Of a DNA stretch of 5,397 nucleotides, positions 1 to 5,397 are shown one piece after another. Numbering within the stretch: the first letter of the stretch is position 1; each line of letters opens with the position of its first letter. Both the position numbers and the translations under genes were made by a program. Origin of the DNA: an uncultured Oscillospiraceae bacterium (lineage in GTDB: Bacteria; Bacillota; Clostridia; Oscillospirales; Oscillospiraceae); contig CALWWS010000065.1 in the NCBI GenBank assembly GCA_944385305.1, forward strand, positions 1 to 5,397, given 5' to 3'. The notes under the pieces were generated by a model that worked only from the letters and a program-made list of their open reading frames with translations, was not told where the DNA came from and did not search any database.

Positions 1-174
1 CAGGAGCTGGAGGACATGGGCCTGGGCATCCCCCAGATGACCCGGGTGTTCAACCGCCTGCGGGCCATGGGCGTGGACATCGGCGCCTCGGTCTACACCA
101 TCGAACAGGCCAAGGCGGCCATCCTGTCCGCCCTGGAGAAGCAGGGCAGAAAGCCCGGAAGGGGGGCGGTGTAA
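1..174 (+). CDS. ecfA2: ECF transporter ATP-binding protein, C-terminal end (partial, probably EcfA2)
   Basis: This frame is open from the first base and stops at TAA 172-174, giving the last 57 residues of a protein whose start lies outside the window. The Walker motifs are not present here, so the call rests on the tail and on context. The tail has the pattern GIPQMTRVFNRLRAMG followed by VYTIEQAKAAI, which resembles the C-terminal helices of cobalt/ECF-type ATPases, where a 'xPQ..RL...G' helix precedes a 'T.E.A...' helix. The next gene is ecfT, and the usual Firmicute order is ecfA1-ecfA2-ecfT, so this is most likely the second ATPase. Known family role: ATP hydrolysis at the inner face of the membrane, driving uptake of vitamins or metals through EcfT and interchangeable S-components. 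The final residues (KQGRKPGRGAV) are basic and probably a disordered tail. EcfA1 cannot be ruled out from so short a piece. Confidence 0.8.
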   Translation, partial: QELEDMGLGIPQMTRVFNRLRAMGVDIGASVYTIEQAKAAILSALEKQGRKPGRGAV

Positions 175-984
175 ATGGCGCTGAAAGACATTACCCTGGG
201 CCAGTATTTCCCCGGCCACTCCCTGGTCCACCGGCTGGACCCCCGGACCAAGATCCTGGCGGTGGTGCTGTATATCGTGGCCCTGTTCCTGGCCGAGTCC
301 TTTGTCACCTACGGCATCGTGTTCGCGGTGCTGGCCCTGTCTGTGGGCATCTCCACCGTGCCGGTGAAGTCCCTGGTGCGGGGCATGAAGCCGGTGGTGT
401 TCATTTTGATCTTCACCGCCGTGCTCAACCTGTTTTATACCGCCGGAGAGCATGTCCTGTTCCAGGTCTGGATCTTCACCGTCACCTGGGAGGGGGTGCG
501 GCAGGCCTTCTTCATGGTCATCCGCATCCTAATGCTCATTGCAGGCACCTTCCTGCTCACCTACACCACCTCTCCCATCCTGCTCACCGACGGCATCGAG
601 AGCCTGTTGGGTCCCCTGAAGAAAATCAAGGTCCCGGTGCATGAGCTGGCCATGATGATGTCCATCGCCCTGCGCTTCATCCCCACCCTTATCGAGGAGA
701 CGGACAAGATCATGTCCGCCCAGAAGGCCCGGGGCGCCGACTTTGAGACGGGCAATCTGGTCCAGAAAGCCAAGGCCCTGGTCCCCCTTCTGGTCCCCCT
801 GTTTATCTCCGCCTTCCGCCGGGCCGACGAGCTGGCGGTGGCCATGGAGTGCCGCTGCTATCACGGCGGCGAGGGGCGCACCCGCCTGCGGCAGCTGAAG
901 TACCGCCGGGCGGACTGGGCGGTGATCCTCCTGGGGCTTGTGTCCTGTGTGGCCATCGGCGTGATGGGCCACTTCGGCCTTTGA
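175..984 (+). CDS. ecfT: Energy-coupling factor transporter transmembrane protein EcfT
   Basis: The protein has 269 residues, a normal length for EcfT. It is the membrane scaffold that transmits ATP hydrolysis by the EcfA pair to a substrate-binding S-component. The N-terminus carries the family signature ITLGQYFPG followed by HRLDPRTK (residues 6-26). Hydrophobic segments lie at about 28-40, 45-62, 72-88, 112-132 and 248-266. The cytoplasmic coupling helices contain the two X-Arg-X motifs that dock in the ATPases: A185-R186-G187 in SAQKARGADF, and C226-R227-C228 in AMECRCYHGGEGRTR. The second motif has Cys on both sides of the Arg, where Ala-Arg-Gly or Ala-Arg-Cys is more usual. The start ATG at 175 directly abuts the ecfA2 TAA (172-174), with a purine-rich GGAAGGGGGG at 157-166 as ribosome site, so translation is probably coupled. 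The substrate cannot be told because EcfT modules are shared and no S-component gene is nearby. Confidence 0.96.
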   Translation: MALKDITLGQYFPGHSLVHRLDPRTKILAVVLYIVALFLAESFVTYGIVFAVLALSVGISTVPVKSLVRGMKPVVFILIFTAVLNLFYTAGEHVLFQVWIFTVTWEGVRQAFFMVIRILMLIAGTFLLTYTTSPILLTDGIESLLGPLKKIKVPVHELAMMMSIALRFIPTLIEETDKIMSAQKARGADFETGNLVQKAKALVPLLVPLFISAFRRADELAVAMECRCYHGGEGRTRLRQLKYRRADWAVILLGLVSCVAIGVMGHFGL

Positions 985-988
985 CATG

Positions 989-1000
989 GGAGGTGCCCGG
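989..1000 (+). promoter_or_regulatory. truA ribosome-binding site
   Basis: GGAGG at 989-993 lies 7 nt before ATG 1001, ideal spacing for a Shine-Dalgarno. An in-frame ATG at 986 would place this motif inside the coding region and itself lacks a good upstream site. The motif therefore decides for ATG 1001 as the truA start. Confidence 0.8.
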
Positions 1001-1771
1001 ATGGAACGGAACATCGCCCTGAAGCTCATGTATGTGGGCACCGCCTACCACGGCTGGCAGATCCAGAAGAACGCCGTCTCGGTGGCGGAGACCTTGGAGA
1101 AGGCCCTGTCCTCGGTGGTGTGCCACCCGGTGCGCTGTGTGGGGGCGGGCCGCACCGACGCCGGCGTCCACGCGGAGGTGTATGTGGCCAATTTCCACAC
1201 CACCTCCTCCATCCCCCTGGACCGGCTGCCCCTGGCGGTGAACACCCGCCTGCCCGACGACATCGTGGTGGTGAAGGCCACCCAGGTGCCTGACAGCTTC
1301 AACGCCATCGGTTCCTGCCTGAAAAAGGAATACACCTACCGCATCTATAACTCCCGGCTGGGCAATGCATTTTATGTCAACCGGGCGTGGTTTTACCCCC
1401 GTCACCTGGACGAGGGGATCATGCAGCGAGCCGCCAGCCAGTTCGTGGGCACCCACGACTTCCGGGCGGTACGCTCGGTGGGCACCGAGACCCGCACCAC
1501 GGTACGCACCGTTCACTATTTCGACATCACCCGAAGCGGCGAGCTCATCGAATGCCGGGTGTGCGCCGACGGGTTCCTCTACAACATGGTGCGGGCCATG
1601 GTGGGCACCGTGGTCTACGCCGCCGAGGGAAAGCTCTCCCCCGATGACATCCCGGCGATTCTGGCCTCTGGGAACCGCACCCTGGCCGGCCCCACTGTTC
1701 CGCCGGGCGGCCTGTATATGACCAATCTGTGGTACCGGGAGCCTGTTCTATCACAGAGCGCGGAGGCATAA
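1001..1771 (+). CDS. truA: tRNA pseudouridine(38-40) synthase TruA
   Basis: The protein has 256 residues from ATG 1001, close to the usual TruA length; starting at ATG 986 would add only MGGAR. Known role: isomerises uridines 38-40 in the anticodon arm of many tRNAs to pseudouridine, in the cytoplasm. The N-terminal domain opens with the family pattern LMYVGTAYHGWQIQ (residues 9-22). The catalytic aspartate is D53 in GAGRTDAGVHA (48-58). The conserved aromatic strand KKEYTYRIYN is at 108-117. The second-domain motif THDFRAV (151-157) and the GFLYNMVRAMVG block (191-202), with the conserved Arg at 198, are intact, so the enzyme should be active. The gene follows ecfT by 16 nt, a widespread Firmicute arrangement. 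Its last codons contain the ribosome site of the next gene, whose start is 2 nt past the TAA, so the two are probably translationally coupled. Confidence 0.97.
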   Translation: MERNIALKLMYVGTAYHGWQIQKNAVSVAETLEKALSSVVCHPVRCVGAGRTDAGVHAEVYVANFHTTSSIPLDRLPLAVNTRLPDDIVVVKATQVPDSFNAIGSCLKKEYTYRIYNSRLGNAFYVNRAWFYPRHLDEGIMQRAASQFVGTHDFRAVRSVGTETRTTVRTVHYFDITRSGELIECRVCADGFLYNMVRAMVGTVVYAAEGKLSPDDIPAILASGNRTLAGPTVPPGGLYMTNLWYREPVLSQSAEA

Positions 1772-1773
1772 GG
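1762..1773 (+). promoter_or_regulatory. Ribosome-binding site of the DUF5711-type gene, embedded in the end of truA
   Basis: GGAGG at 1762-1766, inside the last truA codons, is 7 nt before ATG 1774. It supports 1774 as the start rather than the in-frame ATG at 1729, which lies inside truA and has no comparable site. The overlap suggests ribosomes finishing truA reinitiate here. Confidence 0.75.
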
Positions 1774-2931
1774 ATGAAGGACCCCACTCCCCGTAAAAAA
1801 CCGAATATCCTGCTGCGCCTGATCACCTTTCTCCTCTCTCTGGCAATCCTGCTGGGGGCGGTGGCCCTGGTGGTATACCGGGACCGGCTGAATCTGGACG
1901 CGCTGGTGCGCTGGGTACAGTACCGCACGCTGGAGACCAACGAGACCGGGCAGGCGGAGCCCTTCTTCTACGGCGGGGGTACCGCCGTGGATTTGGGCTG
2001 TCTGGATGGGGCGCTGCTCTTTTCTTCCCAGAACGGTGTGCGTCTGTTCACCAATCTGGGCGACGAACTGGTCAACGATGTGTTCACCCTCTCCAACCCG
2101 GTGCAGAACACCAGCGGCCGGCTGGGCGTGGTATACGACATGGGCGGACAGGAGCTGCGCGCCTATGACAGCCGGGGTCAGGTGTTCTCCCTCACTCTGG
2201 AGGAGGGATACGGCCTGCTCTCCGCCCGCCCCAACGACGCCGGCTGGCTGGCCGTCACCGCACAGCAGAGCGGCTGGCGCGGGGTGGTCACGGTGTACAG
2301 CAGCGAATTCTCTCCCCAGATGTCCCTGCGCTACTCCAGCTCCTTCGCCATTGACGCCGTTCTCTCCCCCGACAGCGGCACGGTGGCGGTGGTCACCATG
2401 GGACAGGACGGCACCTCCTTTGAAAGCCAGCTGGTGCTCTACCATGTGGGACAGGAGGAGCCTGCGGCCACGCTCTCCCTGGGGAATACCACGGTGCTGG
2501 ACCTGGCCCACAGCGGCAGCGCCGTGCGGGTGCTTGGGGAGTCCTCCCTTCTCCTGGCCGCTTCCGACGGCAGCCAGGTCGTCAGCTATAATTTCTCCGA
2601 CCGCTATCTCAAGGGGTACGACCTGGGCGGCGACGACTTCTCCCTGATCCTCCTGGGCCGCTATCGGGCGGGCACCGCCAGCGAGCTTCTGGTCATCGGG
2701 GACGACGGTCTTCTCATCTCCCGGCTGGACCCTGACGCCCAGATCCTGGACCTCTCCGCCGCGGGGCGCTATTTCGCCGTGCTCACCTCCCAGCGGCTGG
2801 ACATCTATACCAAGGACCTGACCTTATATGCCAGTCTGGAGGATACCCAGGGCGCCCAAAGCATCCAGCTGCGGGATGACGGCTCTGTCCTGCTGGCCGA
2901 CGGGGAGAGTGCCTGGCTGTATCTTCCCTGA
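1774..2931 (+). CDS. DUF5711-type membrane-anchored protein, predicted extracytoplasmic beta-propeller
   Basis: The protein has 385 residues from ATG 1774, chosen for its Shine-Dalgarno. The N-terminus is short, basic and proline-rich (DPTPRKKPN), followed by one hydrophobic segment at about 12-34 and then YRDRLNLDALVRW. By the positive-inside rule this puts the N-terminus in the cytoplasm and residues ~35-385 outside. The rest is rich in beta-prone stretches and short turns (NGVR, DSRGQ, SPDSGT, SDGSQ, GDDG). Similar units recur: GWLAVTAQ...VVTVYSS (158-177), TVAVVTMG...LVLYHV (203-225) and RYFAVLTS...LDIYTKD (332-348). This repeat style suggests blades of a WD40/quinoprotein-like propeller. 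The pattern of basic N-terminus, TM, 'YRD+LNLDAL+RW' and propeller matches what I recall of DUF5711 proteins in Oscillospiraceae; this is recognition, not a search. No catalytic motif or lipobox is visible. Function is unknown; a ligand- or protein-binding envelope role is inferred. Confidence 0.8.
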   Translation: MKDPTPRKKPNILLRLITFLLSLAILLGAVALVVYRDRLNLDALVRWVQYRTLETNETGQAEPFFYGGGTAVDLGCLDGALLFSSQNGVRLFTNLGDELVNDVFTLSNPVQNTSGRLGVVYDMGGQELRAYDSRGQVFSLTLEEGYGLLSARPNDAGWLAVTAQQSGWRGVVTVYSSEFSPQMSLRYSSSFAIDAVLSPDSGTVAVVTMGQDGTSFESQLVLYHVGQEEPAATLSLGNTTVLDLAHSGSAVRVLGESSLLLAASDGSQVVSYNFSDRYLKGYDLGGDDFSLILLGRYRAGTASELLVIGDDGLLISRLDPDAQILDLSAAGRYFAVLTSQRLDIYTKDLTLYASLEDTQGAQSIQLRDDGSVLLADGESAWLYLP

Positions 2932-2953
2932 ATCTTTGCTGAGGTAACCTGTC

Positions 2954-3652
2954 ATGAATATGCTTGTGTATGATGTGATCATCCTGGTGATTCTGGCCGC
3001 CTTTGTGCTGCTGGGAATCAAGAAGGGCTTCGTCCTCTCTCTGTGCGGCGCGCTGGCGCTGGTGGTGGCCCTGGTGGGCGCCTCCATCGGAGCCCGGCAG
3101 CTGGCCCCTCAGGTCTCCCAGGCGCTGGAGCCACGCTTTGCCGCGGCTATCGAGGAGCAGCTGAATCAGGAGATCGCCTCCTCCATTCAGGATGGACGCA
3201 CCGACTTTGAGGAGAACACCCTCACCGGTCTTCTGGGCTTTCTCCGGGACCTGGGACTGTATCAGGAACTGGCGGACGCCGTGGAGCAGGCCGTGGAAAG
3301 CGGCATGACCGCAGTGGCCGCGCAGACCGCCGCCACCGCCGCAGCAGCCCTGGCAGAGACGGTAGCCTACCCCCTGATTTTCCTGGTCATCTTTCTGCTG
3401 GTACTGCTGATCTGGAGCGTGGTCAGCCACCTGCTGGACCTGGCTTTCCGCCTTCCGGTGCTCAATACGCTCAACCGCCTGGGAGGCGGCGCCTTCGGAC
3501 TGTTAAAGGGTGTGCTGGTGGTTTTCGTGCTGGTGTGGCTGATGCGGTGCTTCGCCCTGCTGCCCGCACAGGAGGAGCTGGCTCAGACCACTTTGCTGCG
3601 TTTCTTTGCCAATACCAACCCTCTCACTCTGTTTTTATACGGTCAGGGATAA
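2954..3652 (+). CDS. CvpA family membrane protein
   Basis: The protein has 232 residues. Start ATG 2954 has GAGGT at 2941-2945, 8 nt upstream; the ATG at 2960 is possible but further from that site. Four hydrophobic segments fit the CvpA (colicin V production) family: about 5-22, 26-45, 139-160 and 181-201. The family turn after the first segment is present (LLGIKKGF, 19-26), and so is the best-known block, LNTLNRLGGGAFGLLKG (170-186). Between segments 2 and 3 lies an 85-90 residue mostly polar, helical region with many acidic residues and an alanine-rich stretch (119-138). This makes the protein longer than the common CvpA size of about 160-180 residues. Named for colicin V export in E. coli, the family's molecular role is unclear; links to envelope integrity and stress are known. 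It starts 22 nt after the DUF5711-type gene and is likely co-transcribed. No lesion is visible. Confidence 0.88.
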   Translation: MNMLVYDVIILVILAAFVLLGIKKGFVLSLCGALALVVALVGASIGARQLAPQVSQALEPRFAAAIEEQLNQEIASSIQDGRTDFEENTLTGLLGFLRDLGLYQELADAVEQAVESGMTAVAAQTAATAAAALAETVAYPLIFLVIFLLVLLIWSVVSHLLDLAFRLPVLNTLNRLGGGAFGLLKGVLVVFVLVWLMRCFALLPAQEELAQTTLLRFFANTNPLTLFLYGQG

Positions 3653-3714
3653 TTTCACACTCATTTCCTCGGAAAATTCATACGGGGTTCATAATTTCGT
3701 GTTAAATTATTTTT
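3653..3714 (+). promoter_or_regulatory. AT-rich intergenic segment, candidate promoter for the Clp gene
   Basis: This stretch is sharply AT-rich against GC-rich surroundings and is the only plausible place for a promoter before the Clp gene. The best candidate is an extended -10: TG at 3700-3701, one base, then TAAATT at 3703-3708 (4 of 6 to TATAAT), which would start RNA near 3715. CATAAT at 3690-3695 is closer to consensus (5 of 6). No convincing TTGACA-like -35 is found at 16-18 bp from either. I see no CtsR heptad repeat and no CIRCE (HrcA) site. The region is real; the exact promoter is a guess. Confidence 0.4.
3691..3714 (+). repeat. Perfect 7-bp AT dyad followed by a T run; operator or weak terminator
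   Basis: ATAATTT (3691-3697) and AAATTAT (3704-3710) are exact reverse complements around a 6-nt spacer CGTGTT, and TTTTT spans 3710-3714. It could be a weak intrinsic terminator for the upstream operon, but an all-A/T stem is much weaker than usual. It could instead be a DNA operator, since it overlaps the best -10 candidates. The sequence alone does not decide. Confidence 0.4.
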
Positions 3715-3796
3715 CTGAGAGTCCGATGGCTGCTCCCGCTTCGGACCTCCGCCTCCCCGCGATACCGGGATCCCCCAAAAGGGGGACAGTTCTCAG
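3715..3796 (+). promoter_or_regulatory. Potential structured 5' leader of the Clp gene
   Basis: Four helices can form in 82 nt. The closing stem is CTGAGA (3715-3720) with TCTCAG (3791-3796). The second is GTCCGA (3721-3726) with TCGGAC (3741-3746), directly stacked on the first. The third is CCCG (3756-3759) with CGGG (3766-3769). The fourth is TCCCCC (3771-3776) with GGGGGA (3781-3786) around an AAAA loop. The closing stem ends 6 nt before the ribosome site. An alternative pairing exists: TCCCC at 3754-3758 with GGGGA at 3782-3786, so two folds could compete. CTCC at 3747-3750 and 3753-3756 could pair with the GGAG of the ribosome site. It matches no riboswitch class I recognise. The pairings are seen by eye; their use as a regulator is inferred. 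Confidence 0.4.
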
Positions 3797-3802
3797 TCAT
3801 AC

Positions 3803-3818
3803 AAAGGAGTGATTGACA
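3803..3818 (+). promoter_or_regulatory. Strong ribosome-binding site of the Clp gene
   Basis: AAAGGAGTGAT at 3803-3813 is close to the full anti-Shine-Dalgarno complement, with the GGAG core (3806-3809) 9 nt before ATG 3819. It fixes the start and implies efficient translation when not masked by the leader. Confidence 0.85.
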
Positions 3819-5397
3819 ATGCAATCCACACTCTGTTCCCGCTGCCACAAAAATGTGGCCGTGGTTTTCATCTCCAAGATCGAGGGCGGCGCCACCAGGA
3901 ACGAGGGACTGTGTCTCAAATGTGCCAAGGAGCTGGGCATCAAGCCCATTAACGATATGATCCAGAAGATGGGGATCTCCGATGAGGATCTGGAGAACCT
4001 CACCAACGAGATGATGACCGCCTTCGGCGGCGCCGAGGGCATGGAGGGCCTGGTCCCGCAAAACGACAACGACACAGAGGAGGAGGACGGCCGCACCGCC
4101 ACCTTCCCCTTCCTGAACAAGCTCTTCGGCGGCGCCAACGGCGCTTCTCCCGCCATGAACGGTGAGCGCCCCGCCCCCAACGGCGGCGAGCGCACCACCG
4201 CCAAGCCGGGCAAGGACGCCCGGCCCCCCAAGCGCAAATTTCTGGAGACCTACTGTATCAACCTCTCCCGCCGGGCGGCAGAGGGAAAGCTGGACAAGAT
4301 CATCGGCCGGGACGCCGAGCTGCAGCGGGTCATCCAGATCCTCAACCGCCGGCAGAAGAACAACCCCTGCCTCATCGGCGAGCCCGGCGTGGGCAAGACT
4401 GCCATCGCCGAGGGGCTGGCCCTGAAGATTGTCCAGAAGCAGGTGCCCTACAAGCTGCTGGACAAGGAGGTCTATCTCCTGGACCTCACTGCCCTGGTGG
4501 CGGGCACCCAGTTCCGCGGCCAGTTCGAGTCCCGCATGAAGGGCCTCATTGATGAGGTCAAGAAGCTGGGCAACATCATCCTGGTCATCGACGAGGTGCA
4601 CAACATCGTGGGCGCCGGCGACGCCGAGGGTTCCATGAACGCCGCCAACATCCTCAAGCCCGCCCTCTCCCGGGGGGAGATCCAGGTCATCGGCGCCACC
4701 ACCCTCACCGAGTACCGCAAGTATATCGAAAAGGACTCCGCCCTGGAGCGCCGCTTCCAGCCTGTTATGGTGGATGAGCCCTCTATCGACGAGTCGGTGG
4801 AGATCATCAAGGGCATCGCCCCTTATTATGAGAGTTACCACCACGTGACCATCTCCCCCGCCATCGCCCGGCTGGCGGTGACCATGAGCGAGCGGTATAT
4901 CACCGACCGCTACCTGCCTGACAAGGCCATCGACCTCATTGATGAGGCCTGCTCCGATGTCAACCTGCACAACAAGGCCCTGGCCCGCCTGGTGGCCATC
5001 GACAAGGAGCTGGCCGACCTGGCCAAGGAGCGGGAGGTGGTGCTGGCCGCCACCAGCGGCAAGTCCGACCCCCAGGTATCCGAGCTGGTGCGCCAGGAGC
5101 TCCAGCTGCAAAAGCGCAAGGACGCGGTGGAGGCCGTCATGGTACGCACCGGCGGGGAGAGCGTCCCCGATACCGACGAGATGCGCCTGCGCCAGCAGAA
5201 CCGCCAGCAGCAGCTGGACTCCATCAACGCCCAGCTGGCCGACCTGGCCCGCCAGCGCCAGCAGCTGCAGAACGAGGCCTCGGACAAGGCCTACCAGCGC
5301 CTGGCCTACCTGAAGAGCCAGGAGGTGCAGCTGACCTCGGAGAAGGAGGCCCTGGAGGCCGAGGGCGCCCCGCCCCTGACGGTGGAGCACCTGGCCC
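3819..5397 (+). CDS. ClpE-like ATP-dependent Clp unfoldase with N-terminal zinc finger (3' truncated by window)
   Basis: The frame is open for 526 codons to the window edge. It encodes a HSP100 AAA+ unfoldase expected to feed substrates to ClpP in the cytoplasm. Residues 1-40 hold a four-cysteine zinc finger, C6-x2-C9 and C32-x2-C35, as in ClpE (and McsA); the double-repeat Clp_N domain of ClpA/B/C is absent. A flexible linker (about 70-138) rich in G, N, P and charge follows. AAA-1 (about 145-383) is intact: Walker A GEPGVGKT 187-194, pore loop [12 protein letters not shown] 229-240, Walker B ILVIDE 254-259, sensor GATT 292-295, and arginine-finger pair R311-R312. The stretch [22 protein letters not shown] is ClpE/ClpC-like. 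Residues ~384-519 are a long, Gln-rich coiled-coil middle domain, and LTVEHLA (520-526) begins the lead-in to AAA-2. AAA-2 and any ClpP-binding loop lie outside the window. The gene probably has its own promoter, as it follows the only long gap. ClpC with a swapped N-terminus is the alternative name. Confidence 0.93.
   Translation, partial: MQSTLCSRCHKNVAVVFISKIEGGATRNEGLCLKCAKELGIKPINDMIQKMGISDEDLENLTNEMMTAFGGAEGMEGLVPQNDNDTEEEDGRTATFPFLNKLFGGANGASPAMNGERPAPNGGERTTAKPGKDARPPKRKFLETYCINLSRRAAEGKLDKIIGRDAELQRVIQILNRRQKNNPCLIGEPGVGKTAIAEGLALKIVQKQVPYKLLDKEVYLLDLTALVAGTQFRGQFESRMKGLIDEVKKLGNIILVIDEVHNIVGAGDAEGSMNAANILKPALSRGEIQVIGATTLTEYRKYIEKDSALERRFQPVMVDEPSIDESVEIIKGIAPYYESYHHVTISPAIARLAVTMSERYITDRYLPDKAIDLIDEACSDVNLHNKALARLVAIDKELADLAKEREVVLAATSGKSDPQVSELVRQELQLQKRKDAVEAVMVRTGGESVPDTDEMRLRQQNRQQQLDSINAQLADLARQRQQLQNEASDKAYQRLAYLKSQEVQLTSEKEALEAEGAPPLTVEHLA

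Noticed and set aside
986..1000. Upstream ATG for truA
   Set aside because: It would place the good Shine-Dalgarno inside the gene and add MGGAR before the conserved TruA N-terminus; ATG 1001 fits better.
1729..1773. Upstream ATG for the DUF5711-type gene, overlapping truA
   Set aside because: It lacks a ribosome site and would add residues encoded within the truA end; ATG 1774 has GGAGG at 7 nt and gives a normal basic N-terminus before the membrane segment.
3715..3720. CTGAGA resembling the thi-box of TPP riboswitches
   Set aside because: The other conserved TPP elements are absent, and the downstream gene is a Clp unfoldase rather than a thiamine gene.
3771..3786. TCCCCC-AAAA-GGGGGA hairpin as an intrinsic terminator
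   Set aside because: No T run follows; the next bases are CAGTTCTCAG. It is better seen as part of the leader fold.
3606..3812. Small + strand frame overlapping the end of the CvpA gene and the intergenic region
   Set aside because: It starts inside the CvpA gene without a ribosome site, its product is unlike any protein I know, and it covers the AT-rich and structured leader sequence better explained as regulatory.
3813..3818. Perfect TTGACA -35 hexamer
   Set aside because: It directly abuts the Clp start codon, and nothing like a -10 lies 16-18 bp downstream inside the coding region, so it is most likely chance.
4022..4136. 13-bp direct repeat CTTCGGCGGCGCC (4022-4034 and 4124-4136)
   Set aside because: It encodes Phe-Gly-Gly-Ala in the flexible Clp linker with the favoured GGC/GCC codons, and its GGCGGCGCC core also occurs elsewhere in the window; composition explains it.
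3702..5390. Very long open frame (562 codons) on the minus strand opposite the Clp gene
   Set aside because: It is antisense to a clearly conserved Clp protein, its product is a low-information Leu/Gly/Val/His mix with no recognisable domain, and long antisense frames are expected in GC-rich genes with G/C third positions.

Overview
The window is dense, GC-rich coding DNA, all on the + strand, with very short gaps between genes. Codons ending in G or C dominate, and the gene order ecfA-ecfT-truA is typical of Firmicutes. A GC-rich gut clostridium of the Oscillospiraceae/Ruminococcaceae type fits best. This is inferred from gene content and protein style; no rRNA or other marker is present.

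Layout. Positions 1-3652 look like one co-directional transcription unit. It holds the 3' end of an energy-coupling-factor (ECF) transporter ATPase gene, probably ecfA2, followed by ecfT (175-984) and truA (best start 1001, end 1771). Next comes a one-TM protein with a predicted beta-propeller of the DUF5711 type (best start 1774, end 2931), then a CvpA-family membrane protein (2954-3652). Gaps are 0, 16, 2 and 22 nt, so translational coupling is likely. Positions 3653-3818 form the only real intergenic region. Its first ~60 nt are strikingly AT-rich and contain a perfect 7-bp dyad and a possible extended -10 promoter. The remainder can fold into a compact multi-stem leader that ends just before a strong Shine-Dalgarno. 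From 3819 to the window edge runs the first 526 codons of a Clp/HSP100 unfoldase with an N-terminal four-cysteine zinc finger, ClpE-like. It is cut off by the window within the second half of the protein.

How the genes relate. EcfT and the EcfA ATPases form the shared energising module for vitamin and metal S-components. TruA (tRNA pseudouridine 38-40 synthase) is a common neighbour of that module in Firmicutes. The DUF5711 and CvpA genes are envelope proteins of unclear role occupying the place where rplM-rpsI often follows truA. The Clp gene probably has its own promoter and is a stress or proteostasis gene.

No mobile element, CRISPR array, rRNA or tRNA is visible. The points most worth a second look are the structured leader and dyad in front of the Clp gene, the unusual domain build of that Clp protein (zinc finger, long flexible linker, long Q-rich middle domain), and the DUF5711-CvpA pair. 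Nothing here clearly amounts to a wholly new system.
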